From Limnochorda sp. L945t (GTDB taxonomy: Bacteria; Bacillota; Limnochordia; Limnochordales; Geochordaceae): 64,000 bases of DNA. The stretch is from the NCBI RefSeq assembly GCF_035593305.1, contig NZ_CP141615.1:1-64000 (forward strand), given 5' to 3'. Position 1 is the first letter of the stretch; each line of letters starts with the position of its first letter. Of the stretch, positions 24,780 through 33,930 are shown piece after piece. The translations under genes were made by a program, and so were the position numbers. The notes under the pieces are model-generated. The model worked only from the letters and a program-made list of their open reading frames with translations. It was not told the origin of the DNA and did not search any database.

Positions 24780-25607
24780 TCACGGGAGCCTGGGGAACCT
24801 GGAGAAGTCGGGCTTCCGCTTTTCCAGGAACGCATTGCGCCCCTCCTTCGCTTCCTCGGTGAGGTAGTAAAGGAGCGTGGCGTTGCCGGCCAGTTCCTGG
24901 ATGCCGGCGAGCCCGTCCGTATCGGCGTTGAACGCTGCCTTGAGCACCCGGATCGCCGTCGGGCTCTTGGCCAGGATCTCCTTGGCCCACCGCACCGTCT
25001 CCTCTTCCAGCTGATCGAGGGGCACCACGGCGTTGACGAGGCCCATCTGCAGGGCCTCCGGGGCCGTGTAGCGCCGGCAGAGGTACCAGATCTCCCGGGC
25101 CTTCTTCTGGCCGACCGTGCGGGCCAGGAGGCCTGCCCCGTAGCCACCGTCGAAACTGCCGACCTGGGGCCCCGTCTGCCCGAAGATGGCGTTGTCCGCG
25201 GCGATGGTGAGATCGCAGACCAGCTGGAGCACGTTGCCGCCTCCGATGCACCAGCCGGCCACCATCGCGATGACCGGCTTGGGGAGCGTGCGGATCTGGC
25301 GCTGCAGGTCGAGCACGTTGAGCCTCGGAATCCTGTCGGCTCCCACGTAACCCCCTTCGCCCCGCACCCGCTGGTCGCCTCCGGAACAAAACGCCTCCTT
25401 ACCCGCGCCGGTGAGGATGACCACCCCCACCGACCCGTCGTCCCGGGCGGCCGCGAAAGCGTCCATGAGCTCCATCACCGTCTCGGGCCGAAAGGCGTTG
25501 CGCACTTCGGGCCGGTTGATGGTGATCTTCGCCATGCCCTCCGCGGTTTCGTACAGGATGTCCTGGTAGGTGCGGGTTTGCTTCCACGCAACCGGCACCT
25601 CGCTCAC
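24780..25607 (-). CDS. menB: 1,4-dihydroxy-2-naphthoyl-CoA synthase
   Basis: Crotonase-fold enzyme that closes the naphthoquinone ring. The 275 residues include [20 protein letters not shown], the oxyanion loop [37 protein letters not shown] and [20 protein letters not shown], with [19 protein letters not shown]; all are MenB hallmarks. MenB enzymes of the GGGN(x)LQ type rely on bicarbonate or an Asp side chain; here the Gly in [11 protein letters not shown] suggests the bicarbonate-dependent class. Clear ribosome site GGTGAGCGAGG before the start. Confidence 0.95.
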   Translation of the reverse strand: MSEVPVAWKQTRTYQDILYETAEGMAKITINRPEVRNAFRPETVMELMDAFAAARDDGSVGVVILTGAGKEAFCSGGDQRVRGEGGYVGADRIPRLNVLDLQRQIRTLPKPVIAMVAGWCIGGGNVLQLVCDLTIAADNAIFGQTGPQVGSFDGGYGAGLLARTVGQKKAREIWYLCRRYTAPEALQMGLVNAVVPLDQLEEETVRWAKEILAKSPTAIRVLKAAFNADTDGLAGIQELAGNATLLYYLTEEAKEGRNAFLEKRKPDFSRFPRLP

Positions 25608-25643
25608 CTCCCAGCAGAAGTCCCTTCCGGCGGGGCGTACCCG

Positions 25644-26525
25644 TTAGCGGGCGTCCACCCCGGCCAGAAACTCCAGCACGAGCGACCGGAACGCCTCGGG
25701 CCGCTCGAGATGTACGGCATGCCCGGCGCCCTCCACCACGGCCACGCGCGCGCCGGGCACGAGGGCACCCATGCGCCTTGCCAGGTGGCGGTACCTGGCG
25801 TCTTTCTCGCCGGCGAGCACCAGCACCGGCAGGCGCAGCCCGCCCAGCGCGTTCCACAGAGGCTGCTGGACTCCGGCGCCCAGGCCGCGGAGCGCGAAGG
25901 CGAGCCCGTGAGGGCGCTGGCTGAGGCGGTCGGCTCGCACCGCGTCCCGCACGGCCGGATCGAGCGCGGCCTGGGTCGCGAAGAGCGGCTGGCTCTCCCA
26001 GCGTTCGACGAAAGCGCGGATGCCCTCCCGTTCGAGCAGCAGGGCCAGCTCCTCGTCCTGTGCCCGCCTGCGGGCTCGTTCCTCGGGGTCCTCGATCCCC
26101 GGCGAGGCGCTTTCCACGACCAGCGAGCGCACCCGGCCGGGCGCGGCCAGCGCCAGGTGCATGGCGACCCGCCCTCCCATCGAGTAGCCGAGCAGGTCGA
26201 CCACCCGCGCCTCGAGCCGGTCCATCAGCCCGAGCAGGTCCTCGACCACGCGGGCGAAGCCATAGCGGGAAGGCTCCCCGGGCGCGTCGGAGCGCCCGTG
26301 CCCGACCAGGTCCACGGCGTACGCCAGGCCCCTCGCCTGGCCCAATGGCCCCAGGTGGGCCTGCCACGTCCGGGTGCTTCCCGTGAAGCCATGGATCAGC
26401 AGGAGCGGCGGCCGCGTCCGGTCGTGCGGCTCCGTGCCCGGGCCCGGCCCTGAGGCTTCCACGTAGAGGTGCAGCCCGTTGACCGCGATGCGAACACCGG
26501 GAGCGCCCTGGGGCCGGAAGGTCAT
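25644..26525 (-). CDS. menH: SHCHC synthase-like alpha/beta hydrolase
   Basis: Eliminates pyruvate from SEPHCHC in menaquinone synthesis. The 293-residue hydrolase has the oxyanion HGFTGSTRTW, the nucleophile elbow LLGYSMGGRVAM, the acid region VLVLAGEKDARY and the His in VEGAGHAVHLERPEAF. Starting at ATG 26525 overlaps the menD stop as ATGA; an upstream in-frame start at 26570 would lie inside menD. Assignment to MenH rather than a general hydrolase rests on the position between menD and menB. Confidence 0.86.
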   Translation of the reverse strand: MTFRPQGAPGVRIAVNGLHLYVEASGPGPGTEPHDRTRPPLLLIHGFTGSTRTWQAHLGPLGQARGLAYAVDLVGHGRSDAPGEPSRYGFARVVEDLLGLMDRLEARVVDLLGYSMGGRVAMHLALAAPGRVRSLVVESASPGIEDPEERARRRAQDEELALLLEREGIRAFVERWESQPLFATQAALDPAVRDAVRADRLSQRPHGLAFALRGLGAGVQQPLWNALGGLRLPVLVLAGEKDARYRHLARRMGALVPGARVAVVEGAGHAVHLERPEAFRSLVLEFLAGVDAR

Positions 26526-28339
26526 GAGAGCCCCACCGCCCCCCGCACTTCCTGCACGACCTGGTCCCACAACCGCCGGTGGTGGGCCGCGTTGGCGCTG
26601 CGCTCGGTGCGAACCTCGACCACCGACAGGCCGCCCGCCTCCAGTCCCTGCCGCACGGCGCGTTGGAACTCGCCCCAGCTCGCCACCCTCGTGAAACGCC
26701 CTCCGTACATCTCCACGGCAGGCCGGAAATCCAGCCCGGTGGGCGTGCCGAACAGCTGCTCGAAGTGTTGCGGGTGGTCGGCCTGCGGCAGCAAGGAGAA
26801 GATGCCGCCGCCGTCGTTGTGCAGGAGCAGTACCGTGAGCGAGAGGGAGTGCAGGCGTGCGGCCAGCAGGCCGTTGAGGTCGTGGTAGAAGGAGAGATCC
26901 CCGATGGCGAGCGCCACCGGCCCCTTGCTCACCGCCGCGACCCCCAGGGCACTCGAGACCACCCCGTCAATGCCACTCGCGCCCCGGTTGCCCAGCGCCC
27001 GGATCTCCCGGGGGCCGGCCTCTGCGAAGCCGTCCAGGTCACGTACCGGCATGCTGTTGCCGGCGTAAAGAGTCGAACCATCGGGCAGCAACCGGACCAG
27101 CTCTGCGATCGCCCGGGCCTCGGAGAGCCCCTCGCTTTCTGAGAGCAGCCGCCGGGCCGCCTGGCGAGCTGCGCGGTGCAGGGCGAGCCAGCGCTCCAGC
27201 CAGGCCCGGCGCTCCTCCTGGCGGCGCCCCTGCAGCTGCAGGACGCCGGCGCGTGGCTGGTTGCCGGGCCCTTCCGGCGTCTCCACGTAGCGGGATAGCC
27301 CCTCGAGCAGCGCCACCGGATCCACCGGCCAAACCTGCGTGGCCGACAGCGCCGGATCCCGCCACCCGCCCCCGGGATCCACGACCACCTGGGGGACGTC
27401 GAGGAGGCGCTCCAGGTAGCCGAGCAACGCCTTGGAGACCGGTGCCGCTCCCAGGCGCAGGATGGCGGTGGGGCGTAGCCGGTCCGCCAGCGCCTCGTCC
27501 CGCAAGAAGAGGTCGTAGCTGTCGACCACCGCTCGCAGCTCGTGACGTCCCCACCGGGCCTGGGAAAGAGGGTCGGCCAGCAGTGGCGCTCCCACCCGGG
27601 CCGCGAACCCGCTCGTGAGCGCCGCCAGGCGGGGGTCCTCCTGCGGGCCCAGCACGAAAAGGGGCCGGGGCGAACCCGCGATCCACCGCGCGATGTCGTC
27701 GAGCACGGCAGGGTCCGCGGCTCGCCGGCCCTCGACGGGCCTGAGGGAGCCCGTGCTCCGGGCGGCCGGCCCGTCGCGGCCGGCGGCCTGGGGCGCCTGC
27801 GGCACCAGGGGTTCCCGGAAAGGGAAGTTGAGGTGCACGGGGCCTGCCGGCTCCGCCGCGGCGGTCCGGACGGCTCGGGTCGCCAGCACGCGGGCGTACC
27901 GCAGCATCCGGCCGGAGGCCTCCGGCAGGGCCGCGTCCGCGAACCACTTGACGTGCGGCCCGTACAGGCCCAGCTGGTCGATCGCCTGGGAGGCACCCAC
28001 GTCACGCAGCTCCGGAGGGCGGTCGGCCGTCAGCACCACGAGCGGCACCCGGGCATACCGGGCCTCGATCACGGCGGGGTAGAAGTTGGCGGCCGCGGTG
28101 CCGGACGTGCAGACGACGGCGACGGGCTCCCCCAACCCCCTGGCCATGCCGAGCGCAAAGAAGGCGCACGAGCGCTCGTCGACATGGGTCCAGAGGCGCA
28201 CCCCCGGATGATCCGCCAGCACCATCGCGAGCGGCGTCGATCGCGATCCTGGCGCCAGGCAGACGTGGCGCAGTCCCGACGCGGCGAGGGCGTCGACCAA
28301 CTCACGCACGTAGAGGTAGGTGACCTCGGCCGGGTTCAC
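26522..28339 (-). CDS. menD: SEPHCHC synthase
   Basis: Thiamine-diphosphate enzyme that adds succinic semialdehyde carbanion to isochorismate. Of 605 residues, the Pyr domain has HVCLAPGSRSTPLAM, WTHVDERSCAFFALGMARG and VVCTSGTAAANFYPAV. The PP domain holds GNRGASGIDGVVSSALG and the diphosphate/Mg motif AIGDLSFYHDLNGL. GTG 28339 is chosen because the family start (Y/V-RELVDALAASG) follows it; it overlaps menF by 38 bases. A GGGAGG site lies 13 bases upstream, a little far. Confidence 0.93.
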   Translation of the reverse strand: MNPAEVTYLYVRELVDALAASGLRHVCLAPGSRSTPLAMVLADHPGVRLWTHVDERSCAFFALGMARGLGEPVAVVCTSGTAAANFYPAVIEARYARVPLVVLTADRPPELRDVGASQAIDQLGLYGPHVKWFADAALPEASGRMLRYARVLATRAVRTAAAEPAGPVHLNFPFREPLVPQAPQAAGRDGPAARSTGSLRPVEGRRAADPAVLDDIARWIAGSPRPLFVLGPQEDPRLAALTSGFAARVGAPLLADPLSQARWGRHELRAVVDSYDLFLRDEALADRLRPTAILRLGAAPVSKALLGYLERLLDVPQVVVDPGGGWRDPALSATQVWPVDPVALLEGLSRYVETPEGPGNQPRAGVLQLQGRRQEERRAWLERWLALHRAARQAARRLLSESEGLSEARAIAELVRLLPDGSTLYAGNSMPVRDLDGFAEAGPREIRALGNRGASGIDGVVSSALGVAAVSKGPVALAIGDLSFYHDLNGLLAARLHSLSLTVLLLHNDGGGIFSLLPQADHPQHFEQLFGTPTGLDFRPAVEMYGGRFTRVASWGEFQRAVRQGLEAGGLSVVEVRTERSANAAHHRRLWDQVVQEVRGAVGLS

Positions 28340-29894
28340 GGGTGCGCTCGATCCTCCCTCGCCTCCAGCCTTCCTCGAGAACGCGCAGCATGGGCTGGAG
28401 CTTGAGCCACGACTCCTCCCACTCGCTCTCGGGGCGGGAGTCGGCGACGATGCCGCATCCGGCGAAGAGGGTGGCCCGGGCCTCTTCCAGCCGCGCCGAG
28501 CGAATGGCGACCCAGAAGTCGCCGTTGCCCTGAGCGTCCCACCAGCCGATGGGAGCCGAGTACCAGCCCCGGTCGAACTCCTCGTGCCCCCGCAACCATT
28601 CCAGGGCGGCCGCTTTCGGGTGACCACCGACCGCCGGCGTGGGATGCAGGGCTTTCACCACGTCCACGACGGAGATGCCGGCGCGCAGGCGCCCGGCGAG
28701 AGGGGTGTGCAGATGCTGGACGGAGGCCAGCCGCAGCAGGCGTGGGGTGCCTGGCACCTGCAGCGACTCCGTCAGGGGGGCGAGCGCCTCGCGCAGGGCG
28801 TCGACGACGAGCCGGTGCTCATGGCGCTCCTTCGGGCTGTCGAAAAGCGCCCGGGCCAGCGCCTCGTCTTCGTGACAGCGCGTGGCCCGCCCCGTGGAAC
28901 CGGCCAGCGCCATGCTACGAACCTGCCCGCCGGCGTCGACGGCCGCGAGCCGCTCCGGCGACGCGCCGATGAACCACATCCCGCCGTACGACAGCGCGAA
29001 GCGGGCGCAGCCGGGGCACTGGCCCCAGAGCGCCTCGAAAAGGCGCCCCGGGTCGAGGGGGCCGGGAGCCTCCACGTCGAGCGCCCGGGCCAGCACCACC
29101 TTCGAGAGGCGGCCTTCGCGGATGGCCTCGACTGCAAGGCGCACCTCGTGCAGCCAGCGATCCGCGCCGTCATCGCGCAGCCACCGTCGTGCGCCGTCAT
29201 CGGGCGCTGGCGGTGGAGCTTGCGACACCTCCGGCGGCTGGGGCGCCAGGCCTTGCGAGATGGCCTCGATCAAGGCACGAGCCTGCGAGGCCGCCTGGGA
29301 GGCCGTCAAGCCGGCATCGGCAGAAGCAGAAACGGCCAGGTTGATCGTGAGCAAGGCCGGCTCCGGCCCCGCCGGTATCGTCAGCAAGAACCGGGGGATC
29401 ATGAAGTCCGCGTCGGCGATCTGCTGCCAGGCGGCATCGGGTGACCGGTGCGGATCGTAGCGGAAGCCGCCCAGCGCCACGATGCCGGTGGCAGCAGGAT
29501 GGCCGTCCCCGTGGCCGTCGCGAAGGTCCCCGTTGCCGTCGCGAAGGATGGTCGACACTTCCACGAGGCGGCGGAAGCGGGCCTGGATCTCCTCGAAACG
29601 GGCGTCCCCTGCTGCCGTGAGCGTCCACTCGGCGCCAACGCCTATGATCGTCGGCCCCTCGTCGCCAGCGGCCAGGGCGAAGCGCTGCCATCCAGGAGCG
29701 CTACGAGATGGCCCGGGGGCATGTACCGGCCACGAGAGGGCGCCCACGAACGCGGCCGACGGGTCGAGACGGCCCACCGGCAAAACCGCGCTGGCCAGTA
29801 CCGGGTGTCCGAGCGCTCGTGCCTGTTTTCTTGCCGCCTCGACCGCGAGATGGATTGCCCGTGCCAACGACCCCATCCCCACCGGCGCCGCCAT
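28302..29894 (-). CDS. menF: Isochorismate synthase
   Basis: Converts chorismate to isochorismate, the first menaquinone step. The C-terminal chorismate-binding domain contains GRLSKVVLARALDVEAP, ALSYGGMWFIGASPERLAA, ALAGSTGRATRCHEDEALA, ALHPTPAVGGHPKAAALEW and FDRGWYSAPIGWWDAQGNGDF. The N-terminal half (residues 1-230) is variable, with a tandem 7-residue repeat (RDGNGDL/RDGHGD) encoded at 29505-29546. At 530 residues it is longer than most MenF. It is the first gene of the men cluster; menC is not in the window. Confidence 0.92.
   Translation of the reverse strand: MAAPVGMGSLARAIHLAVEAARKQARALGHPVLASAVLPVGRLDPSAAFVGALSWPVHAPGPSRSAPGWQRFALAAGDEGPTIIGVGAEWTLTAAGDARFEEIQARFRRLVEVSTILRDGNGDLRDGHGDGHPAATGIVALGGFRYDPHRSPDAAWQQIADADFMIPRFLLTIPAGPEPALLTINLAVSASADAGLTASQAASQARALIEAISQGLAPQPPEVSQAPPPAPDDGARRWLRDDGADRWLHEVRLAVEAIREGRLSKVVLARALDVEAPGPLDPGRLFEALWGQCPGCARFALSYGGMWFIGASPERLAAVDAGGQVRSMALAGSTGRATRCHEDEALARALFDSPKERHEHRLVVDALREALAPLTESLQVPGTPRLLRLASVQHLHTPLAGRLRAGISVVDVVKALHPTPAVGGHPKAAALEWLRGHEEFDRGWYSAPIGWWDAQGNGDFWVAIRSARLEEARATLFAGCGIVADSRPESEWEESWLKLQPMLRVLEEGWRRGRIERTREPGRGHLPLRA
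29505..29546. repeat. Tandem 21-bp repeat inside menF
   Basis: Two adjacent copies of 21 bases (GTCCCCGTGGCCGTCGCGAA and following base), 20 of 21 identical, encode a 7-residue repeat in a variable linker. In-frame length makes slippage harmless to the reading frame. Confidence 0.75.
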
Positions 29895-29919
29895 CGAACC
29901 GACCAGTCAGTCTAGCGGG

Positions 29920-29948
29920 ATTATACCACCGTGCAGAGGGGTAACGCA
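29920..29948 (-). promoter_or_regulatory. Possible menF promoter
   Basis: On the minus strand a perfect -10 box TATAAT (29925-29920) lies about 25 bases before the menF start. The sequence 17 bases upstream, TGCGTT, is a poor -35. The very short leader would leave little room for a ribosome site, so the true start may differ. Confidence 0.4.
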
Positions 29949-29951
29949 GAA

Positions 29952-29981
29952 GGGGCTTTTCACGCGCCGGTGAAAAGCCCC
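29952..29981 (-). terminator. Intrinsic terminator after the MFS transporter gene
   Basis: A perfect 12-bp stem (GGGGCTTTTCAC / GTGAAAAGCCCC) with a 6-base loop lies 88 bases downstream of the transporter stop and just before the menF promoter region. It would separate the two minus-strand transcripts. Confidence 0.7.
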
Positions 29982-30068
29982 CGAATGGGTCCGCACGGTA
30001 CGCCCGCACGCACACCGTATCCCGGGCCGTGCAGACCGCCTGTACCGTCTCTCGCGCCGGCGCCCCCG

Positions 30069-31439
30069 CTACTCGGCGCCGGCCGCCTCCAACCCCTCGA
30101 CCTCTTCCCAGATGGAGACCTTGTGGGTCTCCTTGACCAGCAAGGTCCCCACCACGAAGGTCATGGCCGCCACGGCCACCGGGTAGACGAGCCCGGCGTA
30201 AATGTTGCCCGTGGCCGCCACCGCCGACGAAGCGATGAGCGGAGTGAACCCTCCGAACCACCCGTTGCCGAGGTGATACGGCAAGGAGAGCGACGTGTAG
30301 CGGATCTTCGCAGGGAACAGCTCCACCAGGAACGCTGCGATGGGCCCGTAGACCATGGTCACGTAGAGCACCTGCAGGAAGACCATGAGGGTCAGGCCCA
30401 CCGGGTTGAAGGGGTCCGAGAACGCCTTCATGGCCTGGTAGATGGGATAGTACGTGAGGACCGCCAACAGGTTACCGGCCATCATCACCGGCTTGCGGCC
30501 CACCTTGTCGGACAGCCACCCGAAGAAGATGAAGAACGGGGTGCCGAGGGCCAGCGCCACGGCAATGATCACGTTGGAGGTCACGAACGGCACCTTGAGC
30601 GTGTTTTGCAGGAAGTACAGGGCGTAGAACTGGCCGGTATACCACACCACCCCTTGCCCCGCGGTGGCGCCGAACAGCGCGAGAGCCATCAGCTTCCAAT
30701 TGCGCCCGGTCTCCCGCAAGGGCGAGCGCGAGGTGCGCCCGGCCTGCTTGAGCCTGCTGAAGAGCGGCGACTCCTTGAGCCGCACCCGCATGTACAGGGA
30801 GAGAGCGAGCAGCACGCTCGAGAGCAGGAAGGGGACGCGCCAGCCCCAGGCGTTGAAGTCCGCCTCCGGCAGGGAGAGCCGGACCGCCAGGATGACCCCC
30901 AGCGAGACGAAGAGCCCCAGCGTCGCCGTCGTCTGGATGAAGCTGGTATAGAAGCCGCGCCGCCCGTCGGGCGCATGTTCGGCGACGTAGACCGCCGCTC
31001 CGCCGTACTCGCCGCCCAGCGCCAGGCCCTGGAGCAACCGGAGCAGCAACACGATGAGCGGCGCAAACAGGCCGATGGATGCGTACGACGGCACGAGCCC
31101 GATGGCCATCGTCGAACCGCCCATGATGGTGAGCGTCACCAAGAAGGCGTACTTACGGCCCACCAGGTCGCCGATACGCCCGAACACGAGCGCGCCGAAA
31201 GGCCTCACGGCGAACCCGGTGGCGAACGTCGCCAGCGTGGCCAAGAACGCGGCCGTGGGATGGCCGGGCGGGAAGAATGCTCCCGCGATGACGGTGGCCA
31301 GGCTGCCGTAGATGTAGAAGTCGTACCATTCGATGAGCGTGCCGCCCGTCGACGCGGCGATCACGTGCCAGAGCCTGGCGGTGGTCTCGTGCGCTCGCGC
31401 CTGCACCACGGCTGCGTGCGCTCCAGCCCGAGCCTCCAT
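30069..31439 (-). CDS. MFS transporter, metabolite:H+ symporter (MHS) type
   Basis: 456 residues and 12 membrane spans. Typical motifs: ASTGGTLIEWYDFYIYGSLA in span 1, RPFGALVFGRIGDLVGRKYA (motif A, loop 2-3), LLRLLQGLALGGEYGGAA and FFIFFGWLSDKVGRKPVMMA (second motif A, loop 8-9). These place it with ProP/ShiA/citrate-type proton symporters. The C-terminus (VKETHKVSIWEEVEG) resembles the family's short charged tail. The substrate is unknown; neighbouring glyoxylate-shunt genes make an organic acid plausible. ATG 31439 has GGGGGG 8 bases upstream. Confidence 0.88.
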   Translation of the reverse strand: MEARAGAHAAVVQARAHETTARLWHVIAASTGGTLIEWYDFYIYGSLATVIAGAFFPPGHPTAAFLATLATFATGFAVRPFGALVFGRIGDLVGRKYAFLVTLTIMGGSTMAIGLVPSYASIGLFAPLIVLLLRLLQGLALGGEYGGAAVYVAEHAPDGRRGFYTSFIQTTATLGLFVSLGVILAVRLSLPEADFNAWGWRVPFLLSSVLLALSLYMRVRLKESPLFSRLKQAGRTSRSPLRETGRNWKLMALALFGATAGQGVVWYTGQFYALYFLQNTLKVPFVTSNVIIAVALALGTPFFIFFGWLSDKVGRKPVMMAGNLLAVLTYYPIYQAMKAFSDPFNPVGLTLMVFLQVLYVTMVYGPIAAFLVELFPAKIRYTSLSLPYHLGNGWFGGFTPLIASSAVAATGNIYAGLVYPVAVAAMTFVVGTLLVKETHKVSIWEEVEGLEAAGAE

Positions 31440-31497
31440 GGTTTCAACCCCCCGTGCGTCGATTGAGAAGGGACCGCTCCACCATGCTTTCCCGCCG

Positions 31498-31938
31498 TCA
31501 CCGCGCGATGAGTACGGGACAGCTTGCCAGGTGGAGTACCTTGTGGCTGACGCTGCCGAGGATGAGTTGAGCGACCGGGCCCAGGCCCCGGGCACCCATG
31601 ACGATGAGGTCGACCTTGCGTTCCTGGGCGGTGGCGAGGATGGTCTCAGCAGGGTCCCCTCGCCGGAGAAGCAGTTCGGGAGCGGAAGGCAATCCGGCGA
31701 GGCGCTCTTTGTAACGCTGGAGAAGCTGCCGGCCCTCCTCCTCTTCCTCGGCCGACAGGTTCTGGATGCGTTCCCAGAGCTCGGGGGACGAGCTGAGGTA
31801 CTCCAGGCCCCGCTGTCCGGGGAGTACGTGGAGCAGGATGACGTCCGGCCGGGCCACCTCCTCGAGCAACCGGGCCGTGACGTCGACCGCCTTGCGCGCG
31901 CCCTCGGAACCGTCGACCGCCACGAGCACCCGCAACAC
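31498..31938 (-). CDS. Universal stress protein A family (UspA)
   Basis: 146-residue Rossmann-like protein. ATP-binding features are present: VLVAVDGSEGARKAVDV at the N-terminus, DLIVMGARGLGPVAQLILGS (the G-2x-G-9x-G-S/T loop) and VSHKVLHLASCPVLIAR at the end. GTG 31938 is chosen because a GGGGGG site lies 6 bases upstream and the core begins at once. It is encoded 58 bases upstream of the transporter and diverges from aceB. Confidence 0.9.
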   Translation of the reverse strand: MLRVLVAVDGSEGARKAVDVTARLLEEVARPDVILLHVLPGQRGLEYLSSSPELWERIQNLSAEEEEEGRQLLQRYKERLAGLPSAPELLLRRGDPAETILATAQERKVDLIVMGARGLGPVAQLILGSVSHKVLHLASCPVLIAR

Positions 31939-32194
31939 CCATTTCCCCCCTTTCAACGGCCGGGGCATGGTAGCAACCGTTGTCACAAAGGTAAGCTTCG
32001 AACCTTTGACGTCTATCCTATGAGACTTCCCCGGGTGCCTGCAAGGGGTATCAAAGGTTTTGTCGGCGGGCCTGGGTTGCGAAAAGCCTCTCTGTGTGGC
32101 CGGGCGAGCAAGGCGGCGCTTTGGCGAGCCTTCCTGGCCAGCTTCGTCTCTCCCGGAGCGAAATCTCGCTTGCGCCCCGGAGATCGAATCGCTA

Positions 32195-32219
32195 GTGTGG
32201 ATCCCACACCCTGTATACA
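32195..32219 (+). promoter_or_regulatory. Paired palindromes upstream of aceB
   Basis: GTGTGGATCCCACAC (32195-32209) is a perfect 15-base palindrome, followed two bases later by TGTATACA (32212-32219). TGTATACA is the core of GntR/FadR-type operators. Both lie about 90 bases before the aceB start, a likely place for a repressor. The regulator is not encoded in the window. Confidence 0.45.
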
Positions 32220-32305
32220 CACTGCCTTCCGTGCAAACCATCGGCCTCCGTCTGCGGCTGGATCCGGCCTCACGCTCCCGTACCCGAGAAAGGAGGCGCT
32301 GTGGT

Positions 32306-33928
32306 TTGTCTTACCAGGTGCCGGACGGCGTGGAGCTCAGAGAACCACCCGTACCGGGGTCCGAGAGCGTGCTCACCCCGGCTGCCCTCGCTTTCGTGGC
32401 GGCACTGGCCAGGACGTTCGGGCAGGCCCGGCAGGAGTTGCTCCGTCGCCGCGCCGACCGGCTCCGAGAGGTGCGCGAAGGTAAAGGGCTCGACCTTCGG
32501 GCGGGCCCGGCGGGCGAGTGGAAGGTAGCGTCGCCCCCATCCGACCTCGTGGACCGGCGCGTCGAGATCACGGGTCCGACCGACCCGAAGATGATCATCA
32601 ACGCCCTCAACTCGGGAGCCCAGGTCTTCATGGCCGATTTCGAGGACGCCAACGCCCCCACGTGGGCCAACATGGTGCAGGGGCAGGCCCACCTCCGGCA
32701 GGCCGTCCGCCGCACCTTGAGCTACGTCGCGCCCGACGGGCGGGTGTACCGGCTCGGCTCCCAACCGGCGGTCTTGAGCGTTCGGCCCAGAGGTTGGCAT
32801 CTCGACGAGCCCGGAGTGTGGGTGGACGGCCGGCCCGTTTCCGCCTCGCTGTTCGACTTCGGGCTGTTCGCCTTCCACAACGCCCGGGAACTCCTGCAAC
32901 GGGGCAGCGGCCCGTACTTCTACCTTCCCAAGCTCGAGGGCGCAGCGGAGGCCCGGCTGTGGAACGAGGTGTTCGAGTGGAGCGAGCAGCGCCTGGGCCT
33001 GCCGAGCCGCTCCATCCGGGCCACCGTGCTCATCGAGCACGTCCTGGCGGCGCTCGAGATGGAGGGGATCCTGTACGAGCTCCGGGACCGGATCACCGGG
33101 CTCAACCTCGGGCGGTGGGACTACATCTTCAGCTTCATCAAGACCTTTGCCCACCGGCCCGACCGAGTGCTGCCGGACAGGGCGCTCCTGACGGTGCCGT
33201 CCACGCCGTTCTTGCGCACGGCGTCGCAGCTGCTCGTCCACGTCTGCCACCGGCGCGGCGCCCACGCCATCGGCGGGATGTCGGCGTACATCCCGCGCAA
33301 GGACGACCCCGACGCCAACGAGCGGGCGCTCGCCCAGGTGCGGGCGGACAAAGAGCGGGAGGCGGGTGAGGGGTACGACGGCGCGTGGGTCGCGCACCCG
33401 GGGCTGGTCGGGGTGGTGCGGGAGGTCTTCGAGCGGGCCTTCCCGGGGCCCAACCAGCTCGAGCGGATGTCCCCGGCTCCGGAGCGCCCGGAGGAGCTGC
33501 TCGCGATTCCTGACGGGCCCGTCACCGAGGCGGGCCTCGCCGGCGACATCGACGTGGCGCTGCGCTATCTGGCCGCATGGCTGAGCGGCCGGGGGGCGGT
33601 GGCGATCCATCACCTGATGGAAGACACTGCCACGGCCGAGATCGCCCGGTCTCAGCTGTGGCAGTGGGTACGCCACCGGGACTTCGGGGCCCTCTACCGG
33701 TCCGCGCGAGCGGAGCAGCTGCAGCGCCTGCGGGCCGAGGCCGGCTCCTCGCCTGCCGCCTCGGGTGCGGACGGTGGCGACGGTGGCCCGTTGCGGCTCG
33801 ACGAGGCGGCCCAGCTGCTCGACCGGCTGGTGCTCGATCCGGAGTTCGTCGAGTTCCTCACGATCCCCGGCCTGGCCTACCTGCGGGGAACTCACGCCGG
33901 CATCGCTCAGGAGAGAGGAAGGGGTTGA
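32306..33928 (+). CDS. aceB: Malate synthase A
   Basis: Condenses glyoxylate with acetyl-CoA in the glyoxylate shunt. The 540 residues carry [34 protein letters not shown] (Mg/active-site region), [31 protein letters not shown], the signature [16 protein letters not shown], and [22 protein letters not shown] 32306 is preceded by AGGAGG at 9 bases and gives the normal length; no ATG is available. In the signature the usual His in RDHIxGLN is Arg (RDRITGLN), an oddity. aceA follows after 2 bases. Confidence 0.93.
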   Translation: MSYQVPDGVELREPPVPGSESVLTPAALAFVAALARTFGQARQELLRRRADRLREVREGKGLDLRAGPAGEWKVASPPSDLVDRRVEITGPTDPKMIINALNSGAQVFMADFEDANAPTWANMVQGQAHLRQAVRRTLSYVAPDGRVYRLGSQPAVLSVRPRGWHLDEPGVWVDGRPVSASLFDFGLFAFHNARELLQRGSGPYFYLPKLEGAAEARLWNEVFEWSEQRLGLPSRSIRATVLIEHVLAALEMEGILYELRDRITGLNLGRWDYIFSFIKTFAHRPDRVLPDRALLTVPSTPFLRTASQLLVHVCHRRGAHAIGGMSAYIPRKDDPDANERALAQVRADKEREAGEGYDGAWVAHPGLVGVVREVFERAFPGPNQLERMSPAPERPEELLAIPDGPVTEAGLAGDIDVALRYLAAWLSGRGAVAIHHLMEDTATAEIARSQLWQWVRHRDFGALYRSARAEQLQRLRAEAGSSPAASGADGGDGGPLRLDEAAQLLDRLVLDPEFVEFLTIPGLAYLRGTHAGIAQERGRG

Positions 33929-33930
33929 AC

